From JAJKJG01 sp036386395 (lineage in GTDB: Bacteria > Pseudomonadota > Alphaproteobacteria > Rhizobiales > Beijerinckiaceae), in NCBI GenBank assembly GCA_036386395.1, contig DASVVU010000172.1, forward strand, positions 1 to 6,027: a stretch of 6,027 bases of DNA, read 5' to 3'. Below are positions 4,688 to 6,027 of the stretch, in pieces; the stretch's first letter is position 1, and every line of letters starts with the position of its first letter. The position numbers and the translations under genes are program-made. A model generated the notes under the pieces. It did not search any database, was not told where the DNA came from, and saw only the letters and a program-made list of their open reading frames with translations.

Positions 4688-6027
4688 CGTCGCAACCCTC
4701 GAGGCGGAAGCCGAGGCGGCGCGCCAGCGCCTGGCCCGGACCCTCGACAAGCTCGCCGATCCCGCCACCCACGCAGCCATGAAGGACGAGGTCGTGGCCC
4801 GCGTCACGGGCTACAAGGACCACCTCATCGGCAGCGCGCGCGGTACCGGCCAGTCCTATGCCGACGACCTCAAGGCGCGGGCCATGAACAATCCCGCGGC
4901 GGTCGCCCTCATCGGGGCCGGCATCGCCTACCGGCTCTACCGGCATCCGCCGGTGACGACGCTCCTCGTCGGCGCCGGCGTCGCGTTGCTCGCCCGCGCC
5001 CGCGGCCGCACCGCGACCGACCCCACGGCCTACCGCGCCCCCTACGACCCGGACCAGCCCCGCGGCTACGTGCCCGGCGGCGTCGCCGGCTACGGCTATC
5101 CCGTCGAGGAGGACGCCCCCGGCCAGACCACCACCGACCGCATGGTCGCGGCGGCCTCGCAGGCCGGCGAGCGCGCCCGGGAGATCGCCGGGGAGACCCG
5201 CTCGCGCCTCTCGGCGGCGGCCGAGGAGGCCGGATCGAGGATCTCCGAGACCGCGGAGCAGGTTCGCTCGGCCGCGCAGGACACCTACGAGCAGGCCCGC
5301 TCCACCGCGCAGCAGACTTACCGGCAGGTCCGCGCGACGGCGCAGGACACTTACGAGCAGGCCCGCACGACGGCGCAGGACGCCTATGGGCGTACGGCCG
5401 CCGGCGCGGGCGACGCCTACGACCGCGCGAGCGACATGTTCGAGACGGTGCGGCGCAATCCGCTCGCCCTCGGGCTCCTCGGCATCGCAGCCGGCGCGCT
5501 CGCCGGCCGGGCGCTGCGCTCCACCGACACGGGCGACCGCTTCGTGCGCGCTTCCGGCGACGCGCTCGGCCGCGGCGCCCGCGGCGTGGGGTCCAGGACC
5601 CGCTATGCCGCAGGCCGCGCCGCCGATGCGGCTTCCGGCCTCGCCTCCACGGTGTCCTCGGCGGCGGGGGGCGTCACGTCCACGGTGAGCTCCGCGGCAT
5701 CGGGCGTGGCTTCGTCCGTGACTGCCGCGGCGGCGGGCGTGGCCGACACCGTCGGCGGGCTCGCCTCGTCGGTGACGGGCGGCTCCCATGCGGACGACAA
5801 CGGTTCGCCGGCCCGCGGCGAGCGCGCAAGCCGCGGCCGCAGACAGCCGTCCGGAGGGCGAGGTCGCGCCCGTGGCGCCGGCCGGGAAGACAGCGACGAG
5901 GGCAGCGGATTCGTCACGTCCGCGGCGGAGGCCGCCTCGGCGGCCTACCGCGGCGCCGCCGGGCAGGCCGACTACGCCCGGCGCCGGACCACAGACCTCG
6001 CCACCCAAGTCGCGGACCAGGTCTCCG
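4677..6027 (+). CDS. DUF3618-like membrane protein with LEA/apolipoprotein-type repeats (3' partial)
   Basis: The frame is open from ATG 4677 to the window end, more than 450 residues with no stop. The start has AGGAG eight bases upstream and overlaps the preceding gene by 11 bases. Residues 6-35 (TLEAEAEAARQRLARTLDKL...) resemble the N-terminal helix of DUF3618 proteins. Two short Gly/Ala hydrophobic segments follow (73-84 and 91-106), and a third at about 262-278 after NPLALGLLG. Between them (about 150-245) is a charged helical region ending in four tandem 11-residue repeats (200-243). A second, uncharged Ser/Ala/Val/Gly set of four 11-residue units lies at 323-366. An Arg/Gly-rich, probably disordered stretch (about 370-400) is followed by new helical sequence up to the edge. 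Membrane association and stress protection are inferred from composition, promoter and neighbour. The modular, repetitive build goes well beyond an ordinary DUF3618 protein. Confidence 0.8.
   Translation, partial: MADDVATLEAEAEAARQRLARTLDKLADPATHAAMKDEVVARVTGYKDHLIGSARGTGQSYADDLKARAMNNPAAVALIGAGIAYRLYRHPPVTTLLVGAGVALLARARGRTATDPTAYRAPYDPDQPRGYVPGGVAGYGYPVEEDAPGQTTTDRMVAAASQAGERAREIAGETRSRLSAAAEEAGSRISETAEQVRSAAQDTYEQARSTAQQTYRQVRATAQDTYEQARTTAQDAYGRTAAGAGDAYDRASDMFETVRRNPLALGLLGIAAGALAGRALRSTDTGDRFVRASGDALGRGARGVGSRTRYAAGRAADAASGLASTVSSAAGGVTSTVSSAASGVASSVTAAAAGVADTVGGLASSVTGGSHADDNGSPARGERASRGRRQPSGGRGRARGAGREDSDEGSGFVTSAAEAASAAYRGAAGQADYARRRTTDLATQVADQVS
5274..5405 (+). repeat. Four tandem 33-base repeats coding 11-residue amphipathic units
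   Basis: Units at 5274-5306, 5307-5339, 5340-5372 and 5373-5405 encode AQDTYEQARST, AQQTYRQVRAT, AQDTYEQARTT and AQDAYGRTAAG. Units 1 and 3 differ in one residue. AQ opens every unit, Tyr is always fifth, and Arg is ninth in units 1-3 (seventh in unit 4). The period of 11 is typical of LEA group 3, apolipoprotein and synuclein helices that lie on membranes. The DNA similarity indicates fairly recent duplication. Confidence 0.85.
5643..5774 (+). repeat. Second set of four 33-base repeats coding Ser/Ala/Val-rich 11-residue units
   Basis: Units at 5643-5675, 5676-5708, 5709-5741 and 5742-5774 encode ASTVSSAAGGV, TSTVSSAASGV, ASSVTAAAAGV and ADTVGGLASSV. The period is the same as in the upstream block, but the residues are nearly uncharged; Val recurs at positions 4 and 11. 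It may be a surface-seeking helix or a packing segment. Confidence 0.75.

Noticed and set aside
5274..5405. The tandem 33-base repeats considered as a CRISPR array.
   Set aside because: The units are directly adjacent without spacers, stay in frame and encode a clear 11-residue protein repeat.
4452..6008. A 518-residue minus-strand open frame opposite the stress genes.
   Set aside because: It is Arg/Gly/Ala-rich with no recognisable motifs and arises from GC-rich third-position bias on the coding strand. The plus-strand genes have ribosome binding sites, overlaps and ordered repeats.

Overview
The window is GC-rich (roughly 70% by eye) bacterial chromosome. Strong G/C third-position codon bias, a candidate EcfG-type general-stress promoter and the gene content suggest an alphaproteobacterium, probably of the Rhizobiales/Methylobacterium type. 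The organism is inferred, not proven.

Region 1 (1-3200, + strand) is the 3' part of a surface-polysaccharide operon. It holds the end of a family 2 polyprenyl-phosphate-type glycosyltransferase, then a two-domain ATP-grasp/HAD protein, then a very recognisable WecE/RffA sugar aminotransferase (dTDP-4-amino-4,6-dideoxygalactose synthesis). Each junction is a 4-base GTGA overlap, so the three genes are probably translationally coupled and act in one pathway: making, possibly modifying, and transferring a 4-amino-4,6-dideoxy sugar.

Region 2 (3202-3844, - strand) is a HigBA-type toxin-antitoxin module that runs convergently into wecE with a single base between stop codons. The antitoxin is intact. 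The toxin reading frame is complete to its C-terminus, but its expected ATG is one base out of frame, leaving only ATT after a stop. Upstream is a perfect 9-3-9 inverted repeat lying in the spacer of a plausible promoter, most likely the HigA operator.

Region 3 (3845-6027, + strand) opens with about 190 bases of non-coding DNA that contain a GGAAC-N16-CGTT match to the alphaproteobacterial EcfG promoter. It is followed by two overlapping genes for Ala-rich, membrane-anchored proteins. The second runs off the window end. It begins like a DUF3618 protein and carries two blocks of four tandem 11-residue repeats. The first gene carries a related 11-residue repeat. These repeats resemble LEA/apolipoprotein-type amphipathic helices, and with the promoter they suggest an envelope stress-protection operon. 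This is the part least explained by known families.
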